64,000 bases of DNA from Yponomeuta sedellus (lineage: Eukaryota > Arthropoda > Insecta > Lepidoptera > Yponomeutidae). The notes beneath the pieces are model-generated. The model did no database searches. It was not told the origin of the DNA and saw only the letters and a list, made by a program, of their open reading frames with translations. The stretch is from the NCBI GenBank assembly GCA_934045075.1, contig OW203734.1, positions 5,287,274-5,351,273 of the forward strand. Direction: 5' to 3'. The position numbers and the translations under genes were made by a program. This document shows, piece by piece, positions 20,739 to 31,737 of the stretch. Numbering within the stretch: the first letter of the stretch is position 1; each line of letters starts with the position of its first letter.

Positions 20739-21250
20739 TGAAAGCGCTCGTGGCCTAGTCGAACCGAGTGATTGGAATCACTTGAGTTAAGCAACAACAG
20801 GCGCGGTCAGGTGCTGGATGGGTGACCGTCTCGTAACTACCGCTATAAGCATTTTTTAGCCCTTCCGTCCTTCGCAAGGCACCTTAATCCGTTTGTGCCG
20901 GCTGTCGTGTAAAGGCAGTCGTTAAGCCATGTCAGAGACCTTATGGGCGGCTCGATAACTTCTGACAGTAAGGCTCGCCACTGTCTTACAATCTTTCACC
21001 AACCCGGACTTGGCCCCCGTGGTGGAGTATGGTCTAACCTTCCTGCAATGCAGGAAGAGACCCGTGCCCCAGCAGTGGGGTCTCTTCCTGCATAATCGAT
21101 ACATACATAACTTCTGAAAGTAAGGCTCGTCACTGTCTTACAATCCTCCACCAACCCGGACTTGGCCCCCGCGGTGAAGTATGGCCTAACCTTCCGAAGA
21201 GACGCGTGCCCCAGCAGTGGGGTCTCTTCCTGCATAATCGATAATCAACA
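20739..21250 (+). mobile_element. 5S-rRNA-like SINE with duplicated 3' half
   Basis: Head at 20739-20850 ('gagttaagcaacaacaggcg', 'ggatgggtgaccg'), complete body, then the last 140 bp repeated in tandem (20960-21100 and 21107-21245), each ending 'ggtctcttcctgcataatcg'. Confidence 0.85.
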
Positions 21251-21650
21251 CATACAGACATATCGATTATTTTTAAAGCGCTTGAATAGTACCTTTCAAA
21301 CTTTATTCCTATACCAATGTTTCACCTCAGAAGCAAGTACCTAACGCATTATTTCCAGCTGCAGTGCCTTAAGGCACTGCGGGCGAGCCGACGTCTCACA
21401 TAAAAGTTCAGGACCGTCTAACGGTTATCCGATTGGATATTAGAAGGAGATCTCCTTAATACGGGATTTATGAAGATGGCGAAATGATTCAACTTCGTGC
21501 TGGCGTATCGATGCCACGATAACGGCGGAAATATTTATTTACTAGATGGTGCCCGCGACTACGTCTGCACAGGATTAGTATTCCGAGTAGCTTTATTAGC
21601 GTGGCGTACAAAAGGTTTCGGCAGCGCACGCCAAAATAGCTCGCAGATGT
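21251..21650. other. Intergenic stretch without identified feature
   Basis: It includes the small hairpin 'cagtgccttaaggcactg'; otherwise nothing recognised. Confidence 0.35.
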
Positions 21651-21669
21651 TAGTTTTTTTTCTACTTAC

Positions 21670-21957
21670 TTGACAGTTAGGGCCATATTTTGGACATCCG
21701 TTATGGCCATATTTTGGATATCCTCACAAATTGTAGCCTTTGTGTTATTCTGATGTATAAGCTATATCATTGTAAAGTTTCATTAAAGTCCATTCAGTAG
21801 TTTTCACGTGAAAGAGTAACAAACATCCATGCATCCATACTTACAAACTTTCGCGTTTATGCCACTGTGTGGTCAATGTGAAACCATAACTATTGTACGA
21901 ATAATTTTTTGGCAATAAATATATATTATTTTATAATATTAGTAGGAAGGATAGGAT
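21670..21957 (+). mobile_element. Helitron-like repeat fragment
   Basis: 'aagtccattcagtagttttc', 'acaaacatccatgcatccat' and 'acaaactttcgcgttt', with 'aatattagtaggaagg' at the end, a common lepidopteran repeat. 'gccatattttgga' is directly repeated near its start. Confidence 0.5.
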
Positions 21958-21998
21958 TTATCGTATGGCGTTTACCATTTGTCTTAATGGGGAGATAA

Positions 21999-22309
21999 CT
22001 GAGTGCTTAGTGCGAGTTTTTGAACTACTCGATCGCGTTAACGTAAACTCATATTTCTATGGCATCGAGGAAGCGCCACCTAGCGACAAGTATGGAAATT
22101 AAAATTGCTGAGTGCGAGTTGTAATGGTTTACGTTGAGAAGTGAACATGTTTACCAGCCAAAACACGAATAAACGCGAGTGCGAGTTGTACTGTGATAGC
22201 GTTTTGCCAGTTCGAACGGTTAACTTACTCATACTCACTACTCGATGCTCGATTAACGCGGTAGTAAAGTTATTCGATTGGATCTGTCAAACTCGCACTA
22301 AGCACTCTG
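21999..22309. mobile_element. 311-bp MITE (family X), copy 1
   Basis: The ends 'gagtgcttagtgcgagttt' and inverted 'aaactcgcactaagcactc' form TIRs; 'gagtgcgagttgta' recurs inside. Near-identical copies lie at 25598-25908 and 61589-61858. Confidence 0.85.
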
Positions 22310-22344
22310 ATTTATTACGTTTCAGATGATGAAGATGATGACAA

Positions 22345-22505
22345 AAAATACATGGCCAGGGTGGTGTTTTTTTCCGCTGCCTTCAGTACGGCGAAGGCGG
22401 CGGCTTTTACTTTCATTTTACATTATACAACAATGTAAAATGAAAGCTACAATGCAGCAAAAATCATGTAAATTGTTTACGTTGAAATAAATTTAATTGA
22501 ACATT
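22345..22505 (+). mobile_element. LINE 3' end related to the 37-41 kb element
   Basis: 'ttttccgctgcc', 'gaaggcggcggct' and 'tttacgttgaaataaat' match the 3' end at 41190-41348. A perfect palindrome lies inside (22410-22424 with 22432-22446, 15-bp arms, 7-bp loop). Confidence 0.65.
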
Positions 22506-23084
22506 ATAATTATGTTCTATTTGTCTATAAGGGCTAAAGTCAAAATTAAACTCTGCAGTTCTTCAAATACGTAGCTGACTTGTCGGTGAAGATTTGAAGT
22601 CTTCCTTTCAACCGTTGTACCTGGTTACTGGGCAGTCGCACACTATATATTCGATGGTTTGTTCCGGCTGTCGACATGCGAAGGCCTCAAAGTCACACCC
22701 ACTCCATTTGTACAGCAACCACAATTACCCGTTCCCGGCGAAAATATAAAATTAGTTTACAGTTTTTTCACTTTCATTCCTTTTCAGCATGCTTTTGTTT
22801 AATTTTAATTTCTTAAAATTAAACAAAAAGCGCACATAAGCGACTACGTGTTCGATCTGGAAATCTGATTGTAATAGTGTTTTTTTTTTTTGCTAAGAAA
22901 CGTATTAACAAACAATAATGGCGACGATTGTGAAGTGGGCGCAGGGTCTTGTGAAAAAACTACGGAAACATTATTCTTGATGTAAATCTCATAGATCAAT
23001 ATTTACGTTAAATAAACAAATAGTAACGTTATTTTTTTTGGCTGTTAATTTATAAAAAAAATAATTTCCGTATGCCTAACACTC
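22506..23084. other. Intergenic stretch with one palindrome
   Basis: 22793-22808 pairs perfectly with 22813-22828 (16-bp arms, 4-bp loop). The rest is unassigned. Confidence 0.5.
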
Positions 23085-23345
23085 ATTTTACGTGCACCTC
23101 CTGCGGTTGACTGGTAAAAAATGCTTGTAGCATTAAGTCCGCCGCATTGCCTTGTAAACTATACTTTTATACTATTTTTATTTTTAATGCACTAACCCGT
23201 GCTAAGGAACAAATTTAAAAACCTATTTAGAGGCTCAATTGGTAGAGCGCTGGCACGGATAGCCAGAGGTTGCGGGTTCGAATCCCGGCATGGGTGAAAT
23301 TTTTAGCCTCTAAATAGGTTTTTAAACTATACTTTTGTGCAATAA
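23085..23345 (+). mobile_element. LINE 3' tail split by a SINE A insertion
   Basis: The LINE tail ('atgcttgtagcattaagtcc') is interrupted at 23169-23323 by a SINE A composite (minus 3' piece joined to a plus copy). The 13-bp duplication 'aaactatactttt' flanks it at 23156-23168 and 23324-23336. The LINE tail then resumes with 'gtgcaataaataaataa'. Confidence 0.85.
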
Positions 23346-23666
23346 ATAAATAAATGAATGAATGAATGAATGAACGAACGAACGAACGAACGAACGAACG
23401 AACGAACGAACGAACGAACGAACGAACGAACGAACGAACGAACGAACGAACGAACGAACGAACGAACGAACGAACGAACGAACGAACGAACGAACGAACG
23501 AACGAACGAACGAACGAACGAACGAACGAACGAACGAACGAACGAACGAACGAACGAACGAACGAACGAACGAACGAACGAACGAACGAACGAACGAACG
23601 AACGAACGAACGAACGAACGAACGAACGAACGAACGAACGAACGAACGAACGAACGAACGAACGAA

Positions 23667-23697
<31 letters not shown>

Positions 23698-23700
23698 ATA
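23341..23700. repeat. Compound AAAT/GAAT/GAAC microsatellite
   Basis: AAAT units pass into about five GAAT, about 73 GAAC and again AAAT units. It grows directly from the A-rich tail of a LINE 3' end. Repetitive ORFs here (NERT and FVRS types) are artefacts. Confidence 0.97.
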
Positions 23701-23871
23701 CAACTTTAAGTACAAAATTAAATTCAAAGATGTGTTTCTCAGCCCCAAGCTGTTTCGTGCGCAGTTCAATTCAAGCTATTACATAGTCCACATAGTTTTA
23801 TACTGTTGGATTATTATAAATGTAAAAATAGGTTAAATAAGAGAGAAAGTAGAATTAATGCAGTAGAAATG

Positions 23872-24150
23872 AGGTCCTTGAGAAGTATGTGTAGTGTTAC
23901 TTTGAATGACAGGATACGCAATAGTCAATTAGAGAACGTTGTAGACTGAAAGAGGATGTAGTGACTAGAGTTGAGAAAGGAATGTTGCATTGGTTTGGAC
24001 ATGTGGAGAGGAGGAATAAGGAAGAAAGATTGACGTAACAAATACGAGTATATATTGCGAATGTGAGTGGAAGGGCTGGTAAGGGACGTCCCAGGCGGAC
24101 TTACATCGATTAAATAGGGGATATACTATCAAAGGAAAAGATAAAAATTT
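23872..24150 (+). mobile_element. Non-LTR retrotransposon fragment (family E)
   Basis: Same coding blocks as 16880-17165 ('ctgaaagaggatgtagtgac', 'ggtttggacatgtggagagg', 'ggacgtcccaggcggac') with indels and stops. It ends near the Harbinger-like insertion. Confidence 0.65.
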
Positions 24151-24180
24151 AAAGATAAAAGTGAAATTGTATCAAATTAA

Positions 24181-25382
24181 GGCCGTGTTCACACCAAACG
24201 TTACCAAGTCAGCTGCTCATTGTGAGACCTAGTGTAAACGTGAAAATGAACGACATTTTTCGTTCACAATGCTGCTGTACGCTGCAGCTTACAATACCCC
24301 AATGTTGTGAACAAAACAGTCGGCTTGTATATGTTCACACCATAATGTGCACGCTGAGCGGCTGACTATTTTTTACAAAAAAAGCTCAGTGGCTCGAGTT
24401 TGTCGCAGTATGTCTCTGTTGACCTTTAATGACTAGTGACTGGGGTGCTAACTGCATAATATTTTTGATACAAGCCATTCACGACGCTCTTGAGGAAGAC
24501 GAAGAAAGGAATAAGAGAAAAAATCGGCTACATCGTTACAACTATGAAGTTCTTCTCGTTATAAAAAAATATCACTTCTTCTTCTTCTTCAAGCTATATT
24601 AGCCCACTGCTGGACATAGCCCTCCCCTTATGAGCGCCATAGCGCAAGGTTGTGCCATCATTGAGGGGTAATGCCCACACTAGTCACGTTGTAATACGTT
24701 TTCATTCCATACGTTTCGCAATCTTCAATAATAGACGCTATTTCCTCCCAAGCCAATCGTCGTAAGTTTCTGTCATTGTATTATTTTAAATTCATATTAC
24801 AAATGCATTCTCGGGTTCTTCTGCAATAATATTTTCTCTGTCGAAATTCTTGATTGGAGTCCGCCGCCGGCCGGATCCAATACGCTGACGTCCAGCTGCG
24901 TAGCCAATCAGCGTACGCGGCGCGTAGTGACGCGCTATATGTCAGCGTCTACGCGTAGTATACCTAATGAACAAATGGAAACATAATCGACGCTATTTCC
25001 TCCCAAACCAATCGACGTAGGTTTCTGTTACTGTATTCTTATAAATTCATACTCCAAATACATTCTCGTGTATCTACTTCTACAATATTTTTTCTGTGTT
25101 GAACTTAATGAAGTATACGTAACGTCTGTTCCGTGCAAAATTCTTGATTGTAGTCCGCCGCCGGCCGGATCCAATACGCTGACGTTCAGCTGCGTAGCCA
25201 ATCAGCGTCCACGGCGCGTAGTGACGCGCTATAATAATGTCAGCGTCTACGCAGCATATCGTAATTACGTATTGTCGGTTAGATATGAAGGAAAAAGTTA
25301 GTATGTATGAAAATATATATAATAAACTGCGTACGCTCGCTCACTTTCGGCGGCGCAAAGTCACTTTGGTGTGAAATCAGCC
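24181..25382. mobile_element. PIF/Harbinger-like non-autonomous element, 1.2 kb
   Basis: The TIRs 'ggccgtgttcacaccaaacg' (left) and 'ggctgatttcacaccaaagt' (right, inverted) are flanked by TAA at 24178-24180 and 25383-25385, the Harbinger pattern. A short coding remnant (LIQAIHDALEEDEERNKRKN) sits near 24455-24560, then an RTE tail insertion (24578-24690, minus). 24728-25285 is an imperfect tandem duplication of about 275 bp containing 'tccgccgccggccggatcca'. Confidence 0.75.
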
Positions 25383-25385
25383 TAA

Positions 25386-25597
25386 CTGACGATAAACCTC
25401 GATTGTGCTTTTGTTTTGACGTTTCTGGCACTTTATATTTTTTATAAAACCTACCCAATCTGGTAAGAATTCGTGTCAGTGTTTGTTATCGAACTCCTTC
25501 GAAACGGCTTCACCGATTTTTAAGATTTTTTTCTGCATATTTTCTAGGTCTGAAAATAGGTTGTAGGCTAATTAATATGGCAAAACAATGTCGGGTT
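25386..25597. mobile_element. Helitron-like fragment interrupted by MITE X
   Basis: 'ttcgaaacggcttcaccgat' and 'tctgaaaataggttgtaggc' match 60660-60890. The MITE starts at 25598. Confidence 0.45.
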
Positions 25598-25908
25598 CAG
25601 AGTGCTTAGTGCGAGTTTTTTAACTACTCGATCGCGTTAACGTAAACTCATATTTCTATGGCATCGAGGAAGCGCCACCTAGCGACAAGTATGGAAATTA
25701 AAATTGCTGAGTGCGAGTTGTAATGGTTTACGTTGAGAAGTGAACACGTTTACCAGCCAAAACACGAATAAACGCGAGTGCGAGTTGTACTGTGACAGCG
25801 TTTTGCCAGTTCGAACGGTTAACTTACTCAAACTCACTACTCAATGCTCGATTAACGCCGTAGTAAAGTTATTCGATTGGATCTGTCAAACTCGCACTAA
25901 GCACTCTG
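25598..25908. mobile_element. 311-bp MITE (family X), copy 2
   Basis: Full length with both TIRs 'cagagtgcttagtgcgagtt' and the inverted partner; only a few substitutions from copy 1. Confidence 0.88.
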
Positions 25909-25975
25909 CTAGTCGTCGTCGCCGTCGTCGTCAGGCTATACTAGTCCACTGCTGGACATAGCCCTCCCCTAAATT
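25909..25975 (-). mobile_element. RTE-like 3' tail, severely truncated
   Basis: A gtc-repeat tail followed by 'caggctatactagtccactg', then cut at 'cctcccctaa'. Inserted at the end of MITE X. Confidence 0.65.
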
Positions 25976-27144
25976 CAGGTAGTAATCTTATAAAAGTCGG
26001 TGGTATGATGCACTAATAACGTGGAAAACGGGTGTACCATTATCAGTCTCTTCTGCTAAAGAGCTCGTTTCGTGGCATCCCATTGCACAGCGGACAATGT
26101 TCGTTGTACTTAAGTCAAAAAATAAAGTTATGTACTTTATTTACTTGCACCATCTTCTGAATTACGTTGACATTTTACAATTCAGGGAAGTGCACAGATA
26201 TTGTGAGTGTTTGACAGACTAAAGCCCATTAATGTCTGGATACAGTCACCCGTTTTGTAACTAAGTAATGTTCACGGGTACTAAGTTCAATGTACTCTTC
26301 AACACTTGAATACCGATTTAATTTCACGCTGTGAATCACTCAACGTCTCACGGAACTTCCTGCCTAACTTGACAAGTGGCCAGCCAACGTTCGCAACAAT
26401 TTGATAACCCCTCTTACATGCCAAGCACTATCGTAGCATTACCTCTCAATGTACACAATAACAATGGCCATTTCGGCTAGACTTATGGCATTCCTCGGCA
26501 GGATTTACGAGGTGAAGGCCCGCGGTTGCAGACATTCCCCCGGACCTCAATTACGGTTTAGGCTAATGCTGTTATTACGGCCACGGAGGCAGGAACTTTA
26601 TTTTAGCTTCCGAGAGTACCCATCGGCTGTACTAGGTGTCTCAGACGTAGTAGACTTTGATCAAAGAAATCTGATTAAAATCACCCCGGAAAACTAGATT
26701 AATCTTCAAACCACAAATCAAACGATTCTATCGTCGTGGTATCTTTGCTCTCGGTCTCTTTCAAGTTGGTAGCGATTATAAAACATAGAACTCATGCAAT
26801 GTACTGGGTTTAATTCCAGACATTATTGTCTTCTCAATAATTCTTTATGTTATAGTAGCCTTTTTGGCACAAAGTGTACTTTACACTTTTTCTGAACCGC
26901 GTTTCAGGCAAGCTTATTATATCTTCAGGGATGTTATTGTAGAAACGTATGCAATGTCCCATGAAGGATATATTAACTTTTGTCGGCCTAAATCTTGTGA
27001 TCGACTGTTTGTGTATATAATTCTAGTATTTACAATGTGTTGTGTGCGAGAAATTTTAACGCGTGCATTGAATTTAAAACAGCAGAATCACAAAAAGCGT
27101 ATTACTGACGCTGCGCTCCGTATCATAATTATAAACTCAGACTG
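25976..27144. other. Intergenic stretch without identified feature
   Basis: 1.17 kb of moderate GC. A plus ORF at 26449-26697 (82 codons) has no recognisable family and weak coding character, so I do not call it a gene. Confidence 0.4.
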
Positions 27145-27482
27145 AGTGATCTTAAAGGACCACGAAGGTTAAGCAACACAGGGCGCGTTCAGTGCATGGA
27201 TGAGTAAACCATCTATGACTAATGCTTGTGGCATTTTTCTGAGCGGTTCTGTGCTTCGCAAGGCACGTTAAGTAGTTGGTGCCGGCTGCCGTCGAGTGAC
27301 GGCAGTCGTTGAGCCAAGTCAAAGGCCTTATTGCGGCTTGAAAACTTCTGACAGTGAGACCAGCCACTAGTCTTGCAAGCCTCCAGCAATCAGGACTTGG
27401 CCCCTTGGTGGAGTATGGCCTATACCTTCCTCAGGGAAGAGACCCGTGCCCCTCGGTGGGGACATAATGGGTTGATGATGAC
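27145..27482 (+). mobile_element. 5S-rRNA-like SINE, full length (subfamily 2)
   Basis: The head reads 'acgaaggttaagcaacacag', 'gcatggatgagtaaacc', closely resembling 5S rRNA boxes but with a different spacer from the other copies. Body and tail 'ggggacataatgggttgatg' follow. The 36177 copy shares these subfamily features. Confidence 0.8.
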
Positions 27483-28985
27483 ATATCATAGTTCCTTAGT
27501 TCCTACATAAGTCCACAATGAATTGAAATTCCAACGAAAGGTTATTAACATGAAAATAGATCTGAACTCAATCAATTCATGATTAACAGTACAATAACAC
27601 ATGATCCGCTCGTTCGATCAGTCTTAAATCGTTCATTTATTTAAAATCTGATCCATGAACATAAACGGAAATTACTTAGACTTACGTAAAATTGCTAATT
27701 GTGAAGGAAAACATCGTTAGAAATTCTGAGTGTCAGAGGTGTTGACAGAACTCAGCGCTTGAAATTGCTAATTGGCGGTGGGCACGTTTGGTGATTAAAC
27801 CCACACTCTCTCTCCGAGATAAGGCCTGCACAGGATGTGCCTACCATAGGATGTATAAAGGCTACATGATTATGTATTATTTTATGCTCGAGAATGACTG
27901 TAAGCCAGAGAACATACTTCAGTTCATTGGTTGAAGTATAAAACAAAATATCATACTTTTAAAATTAGGTACAATAACTTTTTAAGTGCACAAGATATAC
28001 AACTATTCTTATTTTTAATGCACTAACCCGTGCTAAATAGGTTTTTTTAAGATATACTTTCGAAATAACTAGGACTCAGAAAAGAGTTTCATTTAGCGTA
28101 TGACGATTTCATAGTCGGTAACCTTCTTTTAAGACATGGCTGAAAAAAACTCAATTTTAATGGGTACTTTAAAATATAAAAAAAAATTAAAAGCATAGAC
28201 ACCCGGTGACAGCGTCACTTTTCTCATAGTAAACTTGACGTTTCCATACAAAATTTGACAACTCCACCGGGTCAGATCACAGATCAGATAACTTTGTAGC
28301 ACTATACTTAGTTTTGCAGGTTATTAGACTAGATTGATCGTTGTAAACTTCACTACACAAGCCTAAAATCCACGAAACGGAGACTGGTTCACTGCACCTT
28401 TTGTTCAGCTGTCTGGTACCATTCTATACCTATGTGTTTGATCATTATGTGGCATTACATTATAGGTAGTTAGACAGACACGTACGTGCATTGAGTAATT
28501 TCGTGCTGATGGCCCTTGATTACAATGAACTCTGACAGAACGTCAAGCTTTGTACGGGAATCGTGGAGTATTGCCGTTGTGTACGACAGGGTTTCTAAAA
28601 CTTGTGGCTCTACGAACTTATATGTTTCTAAATAACTACCAACTCCTAAACCCGTTTTTTTTTTGTACTCTACCTACATACGTTCCACTGTAGGGGCCCA
28701 CTCGGAAAGAGAGAGTATGGGATTAGTTTGCCAAAAGGGCTACTATTACATAAAGGATTATTTAGATGACGTAACGACTGGAATTGAATTTAGTACAATG
28801 CATGTTCTATGTTTTATAATAATCATATTATGTAAACTTTGTTGATTAGGGAAGTTTGGCGATTTTTGTCTATTTATGCGGATTTTGAGATGGACATCTA
28901 GTTTAACTTGTAATGTTCATTTTGGGCAGATTTGTGCTATTTTGAATATGACCTTTTTGATTTGGTTAAATGATTAAAGCGCGTG
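27483..28985. other. Intergenic stretch with small SINE scraps
   Basis: SINE C scrap at 27698-27770 ('gtgaaggaaaacatcgttag') and an internally deleted SINE A at 28008-28049 (3' end joined to 'aaataggttttttta'). The rest is unassigned; no credible ORF. Confidence 0.5.
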
Positions 28986-29679
28986 CCTACCACGGATTGG
29001 CAATTTCAAGCACTGAGATTTTTGGACACCGCAGACACAGGTTTCCTCATGATGTTTTCTAATAAAAAATAAAAATTAAATAAATGAACACTGAGCAAAC
29101 CAGTGTCGCTAATTTTAGTCTTGGAAGGCTCTATAATTTTTTTTGAGAAATCAGAATGTTGGAAAAAGGAAAGTCGGTATAAAAATAGTTCAGATATGTT
29201 AGTAAAATCCCTATGAAAAAAAACAGTTATGTAAATCCTGATCAACAGTCATGTTATGTAGAACATACATTACGTAAGTCTTGTCAGGAGCCCCTACCGT
29301 TTCGTGTCCCAACTTCGTGACAAGTTCACACACCACACTTTGAGAAACCCTGGAGTAGGCCTACGTAATGTTGGCGCTTCACTCGGCTGTTTGCAGCCGA
29401 TGACGAAGATTTATACAGGTATATACATACATTGTAGGGGTTACAAAACCACTACCAAAGATTCGTCAAGAACCCCGGCAGTGGATAGTTGACACTTGCC
29501 AAATTCACAAATAGGAGTGGACAAGTGAGTCGCCAACTTTAGATATTAATGTTTGTTGGTGTTGAAACTGACGGGTTACTTAAGTACTTTGACCTTACAG
29601 CGAGGTCAACGGTGTCGTATTTAGATTTTTACTGTTTAAATCAAAATACTTCACTAAAACAACGACAAAAAACCCGTAC
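28986..29679. other. SINE C scrap, then unassigned sequence
   Basis: 28975-29065 has 'ccacggattggcaatttcaa' and 'tttcctcatgatgttttc' (family C, minus). Nothing further recognised. Confidence 0.45.
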
Positions 29680-29730
29680 ATGTAATTCTAATCACTAGTA
29701 AAAAGCTTTTACTAGTGATTAGAATTACAT
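29680..29730. repeat. Perfect palindrome, 24-bp arms, 3-bp loop
   Basis: 29680-29703 is the exact reverse complement of 29707-29730 ('atgtaattctaatcactagt'); the loop is 'agc'. Confidence 0.95.
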
Positions 29731-29769
29731 ATTAATGGAGCAAACACAACTAATACGTAAGTACAGCAG

Positions 29770-29825
29770 TGACTATGCCGTGAAATAAATTATTTGTAAA
29801 AATAATTTATTTCACGGCATAGTCA
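29770..29825. repeat. Perfect palindrome, 26-bp arms, 4-bp loop
   Basis: 29770-29795 pairs exactly with 29800-29825 ('tgactatgccgtgaaataaa'). Only 39 bp from the previous palindrome. Confidence 0.95.
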
Positions 29826-29934
29826 TTGTTAGACATTAAATACTAACCATAGGTAAAATTCTATATTTATTGCTACTAACAAAACACTATGCCATGTTGT
29901 CAGTAAATAATAATAAAAAAAATAGTGTGGTATC

Positions 29935-30065
29935 TAAACTTTGCCTTTCGCATCTACGGAATGAGATGATTTATAAAGCGTCCAGTGGCACCTTTACTCG
30001 CAGCCTAGATGGGTGAAGGGATCACTCGGACACTGCAGTGCCTGGGACACTTTTTAGATGGTGTA
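29935..30065 (+). repeat. Unclassified repeat (family H), copy 1
   Basis: 'gcatctacggaatgagatga', 'cagtggcacctttactcg' and 'gcagtgcctgggacac' recur at 31305-31430 (plus) and 36993-37120 (minus). Possibly a LINE 3' UTR. Confidence 0.65.
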
Positions 30066-30485
30066 GGGAATACTGATAAATGTCCATTTATTAAAGGAGT
30101 AGTATCGTTACAGTACCTTCAATAAATGGACACTCAGGCTTTCACACAATAAATCAAAACAGACAAAACAAAAGTTGATTCATGACTTTCTATGTATACT
30201 AAAAACTAAACTCCGAAATCTTAGTTTTAAACTCGTTATAAGTCGAGATAAACAGCGTAAACAATTGGAAGCAATTAAAACCAGACTAACCAGTTTACAG
30301 CTATCATATAGGGTAGCAATTTTTGACGTCAGCAAAATCAAGCATGAATCTTCATCACCCCGCCCGTTTCTAATTAGCAGTTGCACGAAACTTTGCATAT
30401 GCGTTAAATTTTGTTGGCTAAACATTATATTTACTATACGTTGATGCTCTAGAGAAGATTTTGTTACAGGGACACTTCTCAATAT
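30066..30485. other. Intergenic stretch without identified feature
   Basis: 'ataaatggacact' appears inverted at 30080 and 30120. Opposed ORFs at 30175-30482 lack family features. Confidence 0.35.
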
Positions 30486-30852
30486 AAACCCTTGTATGTG
30501 CCCACTGCTGGGGAACGGGTCTCTTCCTGCATCGCAGGAAGGTTATGCTATACTCGACCACGGGGGCTAAGTCCGGATTGGTGGAGGATTGTAAGACAGT
30601 GACGGGCCTTACTGTCAGAAGTTATCAAGCCGCCTATAAGGCCTCTGACATGGCTTATCGACTGTCATTACGTGACAGCCGGCACCAACGGTTTAACGTG
30701 CCTTGGGAAGCATGGAAGCGCTTGGAAAAATGCCACTATCGGTAGTCACGGGACGGTTACCCATCCCGCACCTAACCGCGCCTGTTATTGCTTAACTCAA
30801 GTGATTGATCTAATCACTCGGTTTGACTAGGCCACGAGCGCTTCGATAGTTA
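30486..30852 (-). mobile_element. 5S-rRNA-like SINE, full length
   Basis: From the tail 'acccttgtatgtgcccactg' (inverted) to the head on the minus strand: 'aagcgctcgtggcctagtca', 'acttgagttaagcaataaca', 'ggcgcggttaggtgcgggat'. The most complete minus-strand copy. Confidence 0.85.
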
Positions 30853-30978
30853 GAAATTGTTTTTTAGTCTGGTGGTGGTCGGGACATAACCCTTTGCAAA
30901 ACAAATGTCGACATTCTCGTAATTCCCTACAAACACATTTTTTTACTATTTGTAGATATATACAAAACATTATCTAAA

Positions 30979-31110
30979 CTCACGTCTGTATCCCGCAGGG
31001 GCGGGCAGATCAAATAGGGATTTTTTTGGCGAAGGGCATGATATAATGTAAGTATCTATCGGCGTGCGCGCCTGCAACGACTAATTACTGTTGATGAAGC
31101 GAACGAGGAT
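30979..31110. mobile_element. Rearranged LINE family E fragment
   Basis: 'ctcacgtctgtatcccgcag' (minus part) is followed by plus-orientation 'atcaaatagggatttttttg' and 'gttgatgaagcgaacgagg', a collapsed copy. Confidence 0.5.
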
Positions 31111-31304
31111 TTTGTAGACTTCTTACGACTTCTTCTCGTTTGTAAGAGCTTGTCAACAATATTTATAACGGTTTTACATTTTTACCGTATAAAACTGTCT
31201 TCAGTTGTGGGCAGGCCGCAGTTTCAATCACACAAAGAGCCTTTACCTTTGGATGCAGCCTGAAAATAGTGATGGGGTCGTTTTACAATATAGATTTTGT
31301 ACTG

Positions 31305-31430
31305 GCAGTTTTTCTTCTGCATCTACGTAATAAAATGATTTATGCAGCGTACAGTGGCATCTTCACTAGATTGGTGGAGGGACCACTCGCACGCTGCAGT
31401 GCCTGGGACAATGTTTTATATTGTGTAGAC
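31305..31430 (+). repeat. Unclassified repeat (family H), copy 2
   Basis: 'tctgcatctacgtaataaaa', 'acagtggcatcttcactag' and 'tgcagtgcctgggac'. Confidence 0.65.
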
Positions 31431-31588
31431 TTGCCAAGCACCTATACCATCCTAAGACCTTAGTTAGCCTAGCCCACAGGAAAGACTAGTCAATACATGC
31501 GGAGCCAACCAAGCCGCGGGTGTCCTCTGCGACCTTCGGAGAAGGACAAAAATATAATTTTAATTACTTTTAGACGTACAACGACAGA

Positions 31589-31731
31589 CGTGCTTCGCAA
31601 GACACGTTAAGCTGTTGGTGTCGGCTGTCATGTAATGGCAGTCGTTAAGCCATGTCAAAGGCATTATGGGCGACTTGATAACTTCTGATAGTAAGGCCCG
31701 CCCTACGATCCTCCACCAACCCGGACTTCAT
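31589..31731 (+). mobile_element. 5S-rRNA-like SINE, central body
   Basis: 'cgtgcttcgcaagacacgtt', 'atggcagtcgttaagccatg', cut off at 'caacccggact'. Confidence 0.7.
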
Positions 31732-31737
31732 CATTCC

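Noticed and set aside
20790..20850. Genuine 5S rRNA gene
   Set aside because: Only the internal-promoter half resembles 5S rRNA; it is followed by SINE body and repeated across the window.
23227..23769. Minus ORF of 180 codons and plus NERT ORFs
   Set aside because: Microsatellite translation joined to SINE sequence.
26449..26697. 82-codon plus ORF
   Set aside because: No recognisable motif, splice context or conserved feature.
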